Shown: positions 52,985-64,000 of the stretch, in pieces
How the letters are laid out: each line of letters opens with the position of its first letter
How positions within the stretch are numbered: position 1 is the stretch's first letter
DNA from: Dechloromonas denitrificans
Lineage (GTDB): Bacteria > Pseudomonadota > Gammaproteobacteria > Burkholderiales > Rhodocyclaceae
Direction of reading: 5' to 3'
Assembly: GCF_001551835.1 (NCBI RefSeq)
Contig: NZ_LODL01000010.1
Coordinates: 260,948 to 324,947, forward strand
Length of the DNA: 64,000 nucleotides
Program-made: the position numbers and the translations under genes
Notes under the pieces: model-generated
Databases searched by the model: none
Seen by the model: only the letters and a program-made list of their open reading frames with translations
Told to the model about the DNA's origin: nothing

Positions 52985-53595
52985 AAACAATTCGTTGAAA
53001 CGATTTGTTCAAGTGTTTTACGAATATTGTCGAGACTGTTGTTGGCGTCCACCACCCGAATTCGTGACGGGTTGCCATGTGCTCGCTCAAGATAGGCCAG
53101 ACGGACGCGCTCGTGAAATTCGGCGCGCTCCTGTTCAAAACGGTCGAGTACGCGACTGGCCAGCGCAATACGCTCCCGGGCGACATCAAGCGGCAAATCG
53201 AAGAGCAAGGTCAGATCGGGCTGAACGTGGGCATGCACCCAGTGTTCAAGAGTCAGGAACTTGCTCCGGTCAAGACCGCGCCCGCCACCTTGATAGGCAT
53301 AGGTCGCATCGCTGAATCGGTCACAGACCACCCATTCGCCACGCGCCAGGGCCGGCTCGATCAGCTTGGCCAGATGCTCGCGCCGGGCGGCGAACATCAA
53401 GAGTGTTTCGGTTTCCAGATGCATGGGGTCGTTGAGCAACAGGGTACGCAGCTTCTCACCAAGTTCGGTTCCACCGGGTTCCCGGGTCACCAGTACGGTT
53501 TTGCCCTGCCCCCGCAGCCATTCGGCCAGCCACTCGACATGGCTGCTCTTTCCGGCACCATCGATGCCTTCGAAAGTGATGAATTTGCCTTTCAC
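52981..53595 (-). CDS. tmk: Thymidylate kinase
   Basis: 204 residues. P-loop [18 protein letters not shown] motif [29 protein letters not shown], and the lid region [18 protein letters not shown]. Converts dTMP to dTDP. ATGA overlaps on both sides (mltG upstream, holB downstream) tie it into the operon. Confidence 0.97.
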   Translation of the reverse strand: MKGKFITFEGIDGAGKSSHVEWLAEWLRGQGKTVLVTREPGGTELGEKLRTLLLNDPMHLETETLLMFAARREHLAKLIEPALARGEWVVCDRFSDATYAYQGGGRGLDRSKFLTLEHWVHAHVQPDLTLLFDLPLDVARERIALASRVLDRFEQERAEFHERVRLAYLERAHGNPSRIRVVDANNSLDNIRKTLEQIVSTNCL

Positions 53596-54587
53596 TTCCT
53601 TCCTCTCTGATATCTGTTTACTGCGCGGTTATGTTCGTCGAGGGTACGCGAAAACTCACTACTCCCATCGCCCTTGGCCACAAAATAAAGCACGTCGCTC
53701 GCTGCTGGATGCAAGGCCGCCTGCAAGGAGGCAAGACCAGGCATGGCAATCGGCGTCGGCGGTAGGCCGCTACGGGTATAGGTGTTGTACGGCGTATCAG
53801 CCTGTAGATCGCGCTTGCGCAGATTGCCATCGAAATTTTCACCCAGGCCGTAGATGACCGTCGGATCGGTTTGCAGCAACATGCCCTTACGCAGCCGATT
53901 TACAAAAACCGCAGCAACCATCGCCCGGTCGGCGGCCTGACCGGTCTCTTTCTCGATAATTGACGCCATCACCAAGGCTTCGAGCGGAGTTTTGTACGGC
54001 AGCCCCTGATCGCGCTGCCCCCATTCGCTGTCGAGTTTGCGCTGCATGGCGCGGAGTGCGCGCGCCAGCAAATCGAGATCGCTCGATTGCTTGTCAAAAA
54101 GATAGGTGTCTGGGAAAAGCCAACCATCAAGCTGAGCAGTGTTCTGGCCCAGTCGCTCAGCAATCTGGGCCTCCGACAGCCCGGTCGTCTCGTGGCGCAG
54201 GTCCGGATGCTTGTCCATCCGCTGGCGCCACTGCCGGAAACTCCAGCCTTCGACCAGCGTCAATTCACCTTGCGTCACCTCGCCACGGGTCAGCTTGCCC
54301 AGCAATTGCAGTGGCGTGACGCCCTGTTTAACCGAGTAACTCCCGGCCTTGATTCCCGTCTCGGCTCTATTCAGACGGGCCAGCCAGGCCAACACGGTTG
54401 GCTGAACCTCGATCCCCGCCTCTTGCATCTGGGTGATCGCTGTACGCATACTGCTCCCCGCCGCTACGTGAAAATCGACCGGCGACGAACGCAGGCTCAA
54501 CGGCTGGTTTGCCCACCACCATGTACCGGCGGCAAGCGCCGAGAGCAGCAGAAAAACGAATATAAAAAACTTAAGAAGAAGGCGCAC
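53592..54587 (-). CDS. mltG: Endolytic transglycosylase MltG
   Basis: 331 residues from a likely GTG start (54587) preceding the membrane helix [24 protein letters not shown]. YceG/MltG signatures: [42 protein letters not shown] with the catalytic Glu in [27 protein letters not shown] and [20 protein letters not shown]. Cleaves nascent glycan strands at the inner membrane. An ATG at 54668 is in frame but would overlap the ygfZ promoter. Overlaps tmk by four bases. Confidence 0.94.
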   Translation of the reverse strand: MRLLLKFFIFVFLLLSALAAGTWWWANQPLSLRSSPVDFHVAAGSSMRTAITQMQEAGIEVQPTVLAWLARLNRAETGIKAGSYSVKQGVTPLQLLGKLTRGEVTQGELTLVEGWSFRQWRQRMDKHPDLRHETTGLSEAQIAERLGQNTAQLDGWLFPDTYLFDKQSSDLDLLARALRAMQRKLDSEWGQRDQGLPYKTPLEALVMASIIEKETGQAADRAMVAAVFVNRLRKGMLLQTDPTVIYGLGENFDGNLRKRDLQADTPYNTYTRSGLPPTPIAMPGLASLQAALHPAASDVLYFVAKGDGSSEFSRTLDEHNRAVNRYQRGRK

Positions 54588-54648
54588 GGGAACTCGCTGG
54601 CGACAAGCCGGTCTTGCCCGTGTAGCACGAGCACGTGAAAACGGGCGA

Positions 54649-54654
54649 TATAAT
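54649..54654 (+). promoter_or_regulatory. Candidate -10 element upstream of ygfZ
   Basis: Perfect TATAAT 26 bases before the ygfZ ATG, in the mltG/ygfZ divergent region. No good -35 at 17 bases was found, so the call is tentative. Confidence 0.4.
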
Positions 54655-54679
54655 ATCCCAAACCCCAACAGGAGCCTTC

Positions 54680-55696
54680 ATGAACCCCAACTGGCGCAGC
54701 TTTCTAGAATCCGCGGAAGGCATCTTCGATACCGCATCGGCCGATCTACTTCATTTTGGCGATGCCGCCGCCGAGCTGCAGGCCGCCGGCCAGCAGACCA
54801 TCCTTGTGCCACTGACCCACTTTGGTCTACTCGAAGCGAGCGGCGAGGAGGCCAAGAGCTTTCTGCACAGCCAGTTCACCAGTGACGTCAATCATCTGGC
54901 CGAAGGCCAGGCCCAGCATGCCGGCTGGTGCACCGCCAAGGGCCGGATGCAGGCCAGCTTTCTTGCCTGGCGTAACGGCGACGCCTACCGGATGACCGTT
55001 TCGGCAGACCTCCAGGAAGCGACGCAAAAACGCTTGCAGATGTTCATCCTGCGCGCCAAGGTCAAACTGACTTCATTGAACGACAGCACCATCCTGCTGG
55101 GGCTGGCCGGCCGGCAAGCCGAAGAGGCACTGACAGATGCAGGGCTGCCCTGCCCGGCCGAGCCGATGACCACCGCCACTAGCGATGGCGTGACCGCCAT
55201 ACGCCTGGACACAAGCCGTTTCGTCATCAGCGCACCGGAAGAGATGAAGGCCGACCTATGGCAAAAGCTGAGCGTCAAGGCCCGCCCAGCCGGCACTCCT
55301 GCCTGGCGCTGGCTGGACGTGCAGGCCGCCTTCCCGCTCGTGACGCTGGCCACCAAGGAAGAGTTCGTACCGCAAATGGCCGACTTCGAGAAAATCGGTG
55401 GCGTCAGTTTCCACAAGGGCTGCTACCCGGGCCAGGAAATCGTCGCCCGGACCCAGTATCTCGGCAAGGTCAAGCGCCACCTTTATCGACTGACCAGCCC
55501 GCAGGCGCTGAGTGCCGGCGAAGCCCTCTATTCGCCGGATAACCTCGACCAGGCTTGCGGCATGGTGATGAGCGCCGCACCGTCGCCAACGGGCGGCTAC
55601 GAAGCGCTGGCCGTCGTGCAGTCGAATTATTCGACCAACGTGCATCTTGGCTCCCGCGAAGGCCCGCAAGTGCAGGCTGCTGCGGTCAACCCGTAA
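54680..55696 (+). CDS. ygfZ: Folate-binding Fe-S cluster repair protein YgfZ
   Basis: 338 residues, GcvT-like fold. The diagnostic K-G-C-Y-x-G-Q-E is present (HKGCYPGQEIVARTQYLGKVKRHL). N-terminal part FGLLEASGEEAKSFLHSQFTSDV fits. YgfZ helps maintain certain Fe-S enzymes such as MiaB in a folate-dependent way. ATG 54680 with AGGAG is chosen over 54635. Divergent from mltG. Confidence 0.95.
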   Translation: MNPNWRSFLESAEGIFDTASADLLHFGDAAAELQAAGQQTILVPLTHFGLLEASGEEAKSFLHSQFTSDVNHLAEGQAQHAGWCTAKGRMQASFLAWRNGDAYRMTVSADLQEATQKRLQMFILRAKVKLTSLNDSTILLGLAGRQAEEALTDAGLPCPAEPMTTATSDGVTAIRLDTSRFVISAPEEMKADLWQKLSVKARPAGTPAWRWLDVQAAFPLVTLATKEEFVPQMADFEKIGGVSFHKGCYPGQEIVARTQYLGKVKRHLYRLTSPQALSAGEALYSPDNLDQACGMVMSAAPSPTGGYEALAVVQSNYSTNVHLGSREGPQVQAAAVNP

Positions 55697-55708
55697 AAAC
55701 AGGCAAAA

Positions 55709-56458
55709 ATGTGTCTGATCGTCGTCGGCTGGCATGCACACTCGGATTATCCGCTGGTGGTTGCGGCCAACCGCGACGAGTTTTATGCCCGGCCAACCGC
55801 CGCAGCTGGCCGCTGGCCGGAGGCGCCTCAAATCATCGGCGGCATCGATCTTGAAGCCGGTGGAACTTGGCTGGGCATTGCCGAGAGCGGCCGCTTTGCG
55901 GCGGTCACCAATGTGCGTGAGCCCGGCATGGCCAAAGGCCGACTTTCGCGCGGGGCGCTGACGCGCGACTTCCTACTTTCCGAAAATTGCGCCAGCGATG
56001 CGATCAACGCCATCGACGGTTCAGCCTATTCCGGCTTCAACCTACTGCTCGGTGACGGTGAAACACTGCACTACCGCTCCAACCGTGACGGTGAGCCACG
56101 GGCGCTGCCACCCGGCATCTATGGCCTGTCGAATCATCGACTGGACAGCCCGTGGCCCAAGCTACTCAAGGCCCGCCAACGTTTTGCCCACGCCCTGAAA
56201 AATCTTCCGGACGAAAGCGAATTTTTCGCAATTCTTGCCGACGATGAAATCGTTGCCGACCACGAACTGCCGAACACCGGCGTTTCACTGGAATGGGAAC
56301 GGCTGCTGTCGGCTGTTTTCGTTCGCTCGGAAAGCTACGGCACTCGTGCCTCGACACTACTCTGGCGCAACACCCAGGGAGAGGTCAGCCTGCATGAACG
56401 CAGCTTCGGACCAAATGGCCGCCCACTTCAGTCTTCGCTGATTTCCACCGCCGTATAA
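55709..56458 (+). CDS. NRDE-family protein (TANGO2-like)
   Basis: 249 residues. The NRDE motif is at the start: MCLIVVGWHAHSDYPLVVAANRDEFYARPT, followed by GGIDLEAGGTWLGIAESGRFAAVTNVREP and YGLSNHRLDSPWPKL. The Cys 2 position fits an N-terminal nucleophile hydrolase-like arrangement. TANGO2 proteins in eukaryotes are linked to haem trafficking; the bacterial role is open. Starts 12 bases after ygfZ; the 3' end overlaps the convergent L,D-transpeptidase gene by 31 bases. Confidence 0.93.
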   Translation: MCLIVVGWHAHSDYPLVVAANRDEFYARPTAAAGRWPEAPQIIGGIDLEAGGTWLGIAESGRFAAVTNVREPGMAKGRLSRGALTRDFLLSENCASDAINAIDGSAYSGFNLLLGDGETLHYRSNRDGEPRALPPGIYGLSNHRLDSPWPKLLKARQRFAHALKNLPDESEFFAILADDEIVADHELPNTGVSLEWERLLSAVFVRSESYGTRASTLLWRNTQGEVSLHERSFGPNGRPLQSSLISTAV

Positions 56459-56910
56459 CACGGCACCAGATCGAACAACCCGACGATATCGGCATTGCGC
56501 ATGCGGATGCAGCCATGCGAACCCGGCACGCCCATCTCGGCAGAGTCCGGGCTGCCGTGGATATAAACATAGCGCCGCATGGTGTCGACACAGCCCAGGC
56601 GGTTGCGGCCCGGCTCGCAGCCGGACAACCAGAGGATGCGAGTGAGGATCCAGTCACGACCGGGAAACTGTTCGGCCAGTTCCGGCGTCCAGATTTCGCC
56701 GGTTGGGCGACGGCGCACGAACACCGTATTTTCCGGCTGCCCGGCACCAATTTTTGCCCGGACAAGGTGTCGACCGCGGGGTGTCTGATAACTGCCCGAA
56801 ACTTCACCAACCCCGGCTTTGGCGGTAGACACCGGATACTCAGCCAGAATTTCGCCCTGCTCACCGAACACGCTCAGCGACTGGCGGGCAATCGAAATAT
56901 GCAGCTTCAT
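56428..56910 (-). CDS. L,D-transpeptidase catalytic-domain protein (YkuD), no signal peptide
   Basis: 160 residues, almost entirely YkuD domain: QSLSVFGEQGEILAEYPVSTA, and the catalytic HGSPDSAEMGVPGSHGCIRM with nucleophile Cys. There is no hydrophobic export signal and no start codon room upstream before tadA. YkuD enzymes act on peptidoglycan in the periplasm, so the missing signal is odd. It follows tadA by two bases. Overlaps the end of the NRDE gene on the other strand. Confidence 0.88.
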   Translation of the reverse strand: MKLHISIARQSLSVFGEQGEILAEYPVSTAKAGVGEVSGSYQTPRGRHLVRAKIGAGQPENTVFVRRRPTGEIWTPELAEQFPGRDWILTRILWLSGCEPGRNRLGCVDTMRRYVYIHGSPDSAEMGVPGSHGCIRMRNADIVGLFDLVPCYTAVEISED

Positions 56911-56912
56911 GC

Positions 56913-59023
<2,111 letters not shown>

Positions 59024-59041
59024 TTTCAAAACCTTGAATGA

Positions 59042-59068
59042 AAAGGGCGGCTCCGGGAGCCGCCCTTT
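59042..59068 (-). terminator. Hairpin between guaB and guaA
   Basis: Perfect 12-base stem AAAGGGCGGCTC/GAGCCGCCCTTT with a 3-base loop, followed by TTTTCATTC on the minus strand. May terminate or attenuate guaB messages ahead of guaA. Confidence 0.7.
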
Positions 59069-59083
59069 GGGACACTGGAACGA

Positions 59084-61095
<2,012 letters not shown>

Positions 61096-61110
61096 GCAGG
61101 TGCGCGGCGC

Positions 61111-61437
61111 TCAGCCCTCGGCGGCGTCGGTATCCCCGGCGCCTTTTTTCATGACCTTGCCTTCCGCCGCCCGCTGCTTGCGAACTTCCTTCGGGTCGGC
61201 AATCAGCGGCCGGTAGATTTCAACCCGATCGCGGTCGCGCAGCACGGTGTCCGGCTTGGACAGCTTGGCGAAGACGCCGAACTTGTTCTTCTTGAGATCG
61301 ATTTCCGGATGCTTCTCCAGCAGTCCCGAAGCCTCGAGGGCCTGCAGCAGCGTCGCCCCCGGCGCCAGCTTGACGCTGACCAGCGCCTGCTTCTCCGGCA
61401 GGGCGTAACAAACTTCAACATTGATCATTTCAGCCAT
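61111..61437 (-). CDS. RnfH-family ubiquitin-like protein (RatB)
   Basis: 108 residues from ATG 61437. Beta-grasp RnfH family: INVEVCYALPEKQALVSVKLAPGATLLQALEASGLL and RVEIYRPLIADPKEVRKQRA. Follows ratA with an eight-base overlap, as in the conserved ratA-ratB pair opposite smpB. Function unclear; no C-terminal Gly-Gly. Confidence 0.93.
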   Translation of the reverse strand: MAEMINVEVCYALPEKQALVSVKLAPGATLLQALEASGLLEKHPEIDLKKNKFGVFAKLSKPDTVLRDRDRVEIYRPLIADPKEVRKQRAAEGKVMKKGAGDTDAAEG

Positions 61438-61873
61438 GGCTGGCTCCATAAACCTGCGCCGCCCGGCGCACGAAAGCATCGACAAAGGTATTCGCGATGT
61501 GGCTGAAGACCGGGCCGATCACTTTTTCAAATAATTTGCTGGAAAACTCGTAGTGCAACTGGAACTCGATCTTGCAGGCATTCTCGGCCAGCGCCTTGAA
61601 ATGCCACGAGCCTTCCAGCCGGCGGAACGGGCCGTCGACCAGACGAATTTTCATCAGCTTCGGGTATTCCTTGTCGTTCTCCGTGGTGAAGCCGGATTTG
61701 ACCGAGTGGTAATTGATATGCAGCGTTGCCACGGTCTTCTGTGCATCGCGGAACTTGACCTCGGTCTGGCTGCACCAGGGCAGAAAGGCCGGGTAATCCT
61801 CGCAGCGATCCACCAGCTCGAACATGCGCTCGGCGGACTGCTCGATCAAGACTGTCTTTTCAACCAGAGCCAT
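61430..61873 (-). CDS. ratA: RatA-family START-like protein (COQ10/SRPBCC)
   Basis: 147 residues from ATG 61873. Reads ALVEKTVLIEQSAERMFELVDRCEDYPAFLPWCSQTEV and ends with KVIGPVFSHIANTFVDAFVRRAAQVYG, both typical. The family binds ubiquinone-like lipids; E. coli RatA also affects 70S ribosome formation. The open frame extends antisense through smpB (to 62389) but the family start is at 61873. Confidence 0.95.
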   Translation of the reverse strand: MALVEKTVLIEQSAERMFELVDRCEDYPAFLPWCSQTEVKFRDAQKTVATLHINYHSVKSGFTTENDKEYPKLMKIRLVDGPFRRLEGSWHFKALAENACKIEFQLHYEFSSKLFEKVIGPVFSHIANTFVDAFVRRAAQVYGASHG

Positions 61874-61930
61874 GCGGCAGCAACGTTCCTGTATCCTATA
61901 AAATAGAGATTTTAATGGATCACCGGCAGC
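61874..61930. promoter_or_regulatory. Divergent ratA / smpB promoter region
   Basis: 57 bases with a plus-strand -10-like TATAAA at 61897-61902 and A+T-rich flanks, between ratA and smpB starts. Confidence 0.5.
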
Positions 61931-62380
61931 ATGAGCATCACGGTCAACAAAAAAGCCATTCACGAATACTTCATTGAAGAGAAGTACGAGGCTGGTATTG
62001 CCCTCCAGGGATGGGAGGTCAAGGCGATCCGGGCTGGCCGGATGAACATCAAGGAATCCTACGTCATCATCAAAAGTGGCGAGATTTTCCTGATCGGCAT
62101 GCACATCACGCCACTGCCGACCGCCTCCTCGCACAATCCGCACGACCCGACGCGCACCCGCAAGCTCCTGCTGCACGCCAATGAAATCGGCAAGCTGATC
62201 GGCAAGGTCGAACGCGCCGGCTATGCGCTGATTCCGCTCGACCTGCATTATTCCCGCGGTCGCATCAAGCTTGAAGTCGGCCTTGCCAAGGGCAAGAAAC
62301 AGCACGACAAGCGGGCCGATGAGCAGGAGAAGGACCACAAACGCGAAGCCCAGCGGGCGATGAAAGAGCGCCAGCGCTAA
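61931..62380 (+). CDS. smpB: SsrA-binding protein SmpB
   Basis: 149 residues, trans-translation factor that brings tmRNA to stalled ribosomes. Signatures: [32 protein letters not shown], and [30 protein letters not shown], with the basic C-terminal tail [23 protein letters not shown]. Divergent from ratA, as usual. The next gene begins seven bases after its stop. Confidence 0.97.
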   Translation: MSITVNKKAIHEYFIEEKYEAGIALQGWEVKAIRAGRMNIKESYVIIKSGEIFLIGMHITPLPTASSHNPHDPTRTRKLLLHANEIGKLIGKVERAGYALIPLDLHYSRGRIKLEVGLAKGKKQHDKRADEQEKDHKREAQRAMKERQR

Positions 62381-62387
62381 ACAAGGC

Positions 62388-63008
62388 ATGGACGCCCTGC
62401 TCTACTGGGTCGGCATGGCCGCCGTGGCGGTGAATGCCCTGACCGGCGTACTCGATTCCGGCCGTAAGCAAATGGACCTGATCGGCGCCCTGCTGGTCGG
62501 CGTCGCCACCGCGCTCGGCGGCGGCACCATTCGCGACCTGCTGCTCGACCGCAACGTCTTCTGGGTCGTCGACCAAACCTATCTGATCGCGGCGCTCGGC
62601 ACCGGCTTCATAACTTTTTTCATTGCCCGCGCCCTGCCGGTCCATCCCCGGCTCTTCCTGATCCCCGATGCCGTTGGTCTGGCGCTATTCACCATCGTCG
62701 GCACCCAGGTCGCCTTGCAATGGCACACCCCCTGGCTGGTCGCCAGCCTGATGGGAGTCATCACCGGCGTCGTCGGCGGCGTGCTGCGCGACATTCTCTG
62801 CAATGACGTACCTCTGGTCTTTCTCAAGGGCGAGCTTTATGCCAGCGCCGCCTGGCTGGGTGCTCTGGTGCTGGTTGGGCTGCAGCAGATCGGCACCAAT
62901 GCCATTACCGCCAGTTGGCTGGCGATGGCAGTAGTCTTGACACTACGCCTGCTGGCCATGCGCTTCCACCTGACGCTACCGGTTTTCAGCACGCAAAAGG
63001 CGGAGTAG
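62388..63008 (+). CDS. TRIC/UPF0126 (YadS-like) membrane protein
   Basis: 206 residues, seven predicted helices in two TRIC-like repeats. The diagnostic G-G-G-T-I-R-D (GGGTIRDLLLDR) and its repeat GGVLRDILCNDVPLVF are present. Bacterial TRIC homologues are cation channels; a role in glycine or K+ movement has been discussed. Starts eight bases after smpB. Confidence 0.93.
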   Translation: MDALLYWVGMAAVAVNALTGVLDSGRKQMDLIGALLVGVATALGGGTIRDLLLDRNVFWVVDQTYLIAALGTGFITFFIARALPVHPRLFLIPDAVGLALFTIVGTQVALQWHTPWLVASLMGVITGVVGGVLRDILCNDVPLVFLKGELYASAAWLGALVLVGLQQIGTNAITASWLAMAVVLTLRLLAMRFHLTLPVFSTQKAE

Positions 63009-63041
63009 CGGAACGGGCTGACGTTATTCAGCCAAGCGAAA

Positions 63042-63830
63042 CTAGGCGGCACCGCCCGATTGCAGGCTAGCCAGACGGCGCATCAGGCCCTGCATGGCCT
63101 CGGCCGCCCCCAACGGCAGGTGATACTCGACAATTTCGCTGAGCCGGGTCGGCAGCGGATTGATCTCGACAGTAGGAATACCCAGCCGGGCGGCCCAGAC
63201 CACCGGTTCCGCAATGTAGGGAAAAACACCGGAAGTGCCGATCGTGAAGATGATGTCGAAGCCGGTTTCAAGGCCATCCAGGAAGCGCTCCATCGCAGCC
63301 TCCGGCAAAGCCTCGCCAAACAACACCACCTTCGGTCGCAAGACACTGCCGCAGGCCGGGCAATGCGGCGGCATGTCGTGGCCGCTCAGGTCGGCCACCG
63401 TTTCTTCGAAAGCGCAGCCGGTGCAGGCCAGTTGCTGCAGATTGCCATGGATCTCGATGACATTGCTGCTGCCCGCCTGCCGGTGCAGCCCATCGACATT
63501 CTGGGTAAATACCATGACCCGCGGCAGATGCGTTTCCAGTTCGGCTATCGCCAGATGCGCGGCATTCGGCCGGGCACCCCGGCAGTTCTCTTCGATCTGG
63601 GCCAGATACTTCCAGGTGATATCGGGGCGCACGGCGAATACTTCGCCGGACAGCGCCTCTTCGATCGCCAAGCCGTCGTCAGTATGCTCGTCGTTATAGA
63701 GGCCGCCGACGCCGCGATAGGTCGGCAGGCCGGAATCGGCGGAAATGCCGGCGCCGGTGATGAACAGCGCACTTTCCGCGTTCAGAAGCAGCAAGGCGAT
63801 TTCATCGAGGAATGATTCGATTTCAGTCAT
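63042..63830 (-). CDS. NAD-dependent protein deacylase, Sir2 family
   Basis: 262 residues. Rossmann motif ITGAGISADSGLPTYRG, TQNVDGLHRQAG, catalytic His in EIHGN, zinc Cys in LACTGCA and HCPACG, and VEINPLPTRLSEIVEYHLPLGAAEAM. Removes acyl groups from lysines with NAD+. It lacks the Ala-Tyr-Arg pattern of typical class III desuccinylases that I can recognise, so the preferred acyl group is uncertain. Single-gene transcript. Confidence 0.93.
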   Translation of the reverse strand: MTEIESFLDEIALLLLNAESALFITGAGISADSGLPTYRGVGGLYNDEHTDDGLAIEEALSGEVFAVRPDITWKYLAQIEENCRGARPNAAHLAIAELETHLPRVMVFTQNVDGLHRQAGSSNVIEIHGNLQQLACTGCAFEETVADLSGHDMPPHCPACGSVLRPKVVLFGEALPEAAMERFLDGLETGFDIIFTIGTSGVFPYIAEPVVWAARLGIPTVEINPLPTRLSEIVEYHLPLGAAEAMQGLMRRLASLQSGGAA

Positions 63831-63901
63831 GTTTAAAGCATAGCCCAGCCCGACGCAGGCGGGTAGCCGATCAGCCCCGGCAGGATCGCGGCTGCAATGT
63901 A

Positions 63902-63936
63902 AAAACCCCCGCCACTCAATGAGCAGCGGGGGTTTT
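63902..63936 (-). terminator. Rho-independent terminator after tRNA-Asp
   Basis: Perfect arms AAAACCCCCGC/GCGGGGGTTTT with a 13-base loop; on the minus strand it ends in TTTTT. It lies eight bases beyond the tRNA 3' end. Confidence 0.88.
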
Positions 63937-63944
63937 CGAATTTC

Positions 63945-64000
63945 TGGCGGAGTGGACGGGACTCGAACCCGCGACCCCCGGCGTGACAGGCCGGTATTCT
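63945..64000 (-). tRNA. tRNA-Asp (GTC), 3' part
   Basis: The minus strand reads the anticodon arm CCGGCCTGTCACGCCGG with anticodon GTC, the T arm with GGTTCGAGTCC and a 3' end of encoded CCA. The D arm and acceptor 5' strand lie outside the window. Followed by a strong terminator. Confidence 0.95.

Noticed and set aside
61111..61437. RnfH as a second sulfur carrier
   Set aside because: Although beta-grasp, it has no C-terminal Gly-Gly and no linked E1, and belongs to the ratA-rnfH pair.

Overview
The window is bacterial chromosomal DNA of roughly 60% G+C (judged by eye) with dense, mostly overlapping operons. The gene families and gene order point to a betaproteobacterium, most likely Rhodocyclales (Dechloromonas/Azonexus-like). 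Supporting cues are the mltG-tmk-holB-pilZ-tatD block opposite ygfZ, the ratA-rnfH / smpB pair next to guaB-guaA-tadA, and small families typical of Betaproteobacteria (DUF3079, DUF3460, DUF4124). The assignment is an inference from content, not from a marker gene.

Layout. 1-2492: end of an MCE/Mla-type lipid ABC transporter operon (permease tail, ATPase, MCE substrate-binding protein, auxiliary lipoprotein). 2631-6533: a SYLF protein and a run of small envelope proteins (two lipoproteins, a glycine-zipper protein, a three-module Cys-pair protein) and a VIT-type metal transporter. 6843-10578: a CheB-CheR-PAS fusion, a DUF3079 protein, a single PAS protein and a DUF3460 protein. 10744-19564: one long operon joining SUF iron-sulfur assembly (sufBCDSU, a MIP18/SufT-like protein, a Rieske ferredoxin) to a CysO-type sulfur-carrier route for cysteine: a JAMM protease, a single polypeptide fusing carrier, rhodanese and E1 enzyme, and CysM. 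19578-48815: a large type VI secretion (T6SS) island. 48859-63830: housekeeping genes (dinB with a LexA box, tatD, holB, tmk, mltG, ygfZ, tadA, guaA, guaB, smpB, a sirtuin). 63945-64000: 3' part of a tRNA-Asp gene.

The T6SS island is organised around two divergent control regions. From about 35.7 kb, a minus-strand operon reads TPR lipoprotein-tssB-tssC-hcp-tssE-tssF-tssG-clpV-(Tae4-like protein)-vgrG-effector-immunity-immunity; a plus-strand operon reads tssJ-tssK-tssL-tssA. From about 48.1 kb a minus-strand operon reads M15 peptidase-PAAR-thiolase-like membrane protein-tssM-tagF-OmpA protein. All core components are present, but the only vgrG is internally deleted and frameshifted, and a second vgrG relic lies on the far side of the effector/immunity cassette. 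The effector has a predicted Cys/His amidase domain and a lambda-lysozyme-like domain, and is followed by two related exported immunity candidates.

The two most interesting items are the carrier-rhodanese-E1 fusion with an internal Gly-Gly next to a JAMM protease and CysM inside a SUF operon, and the T6SS cargo region (dual-domain effector, paired immunity genes, vgrG relics on both sides, and a Tae4-fold protein that seems to lack its catalytic residues).
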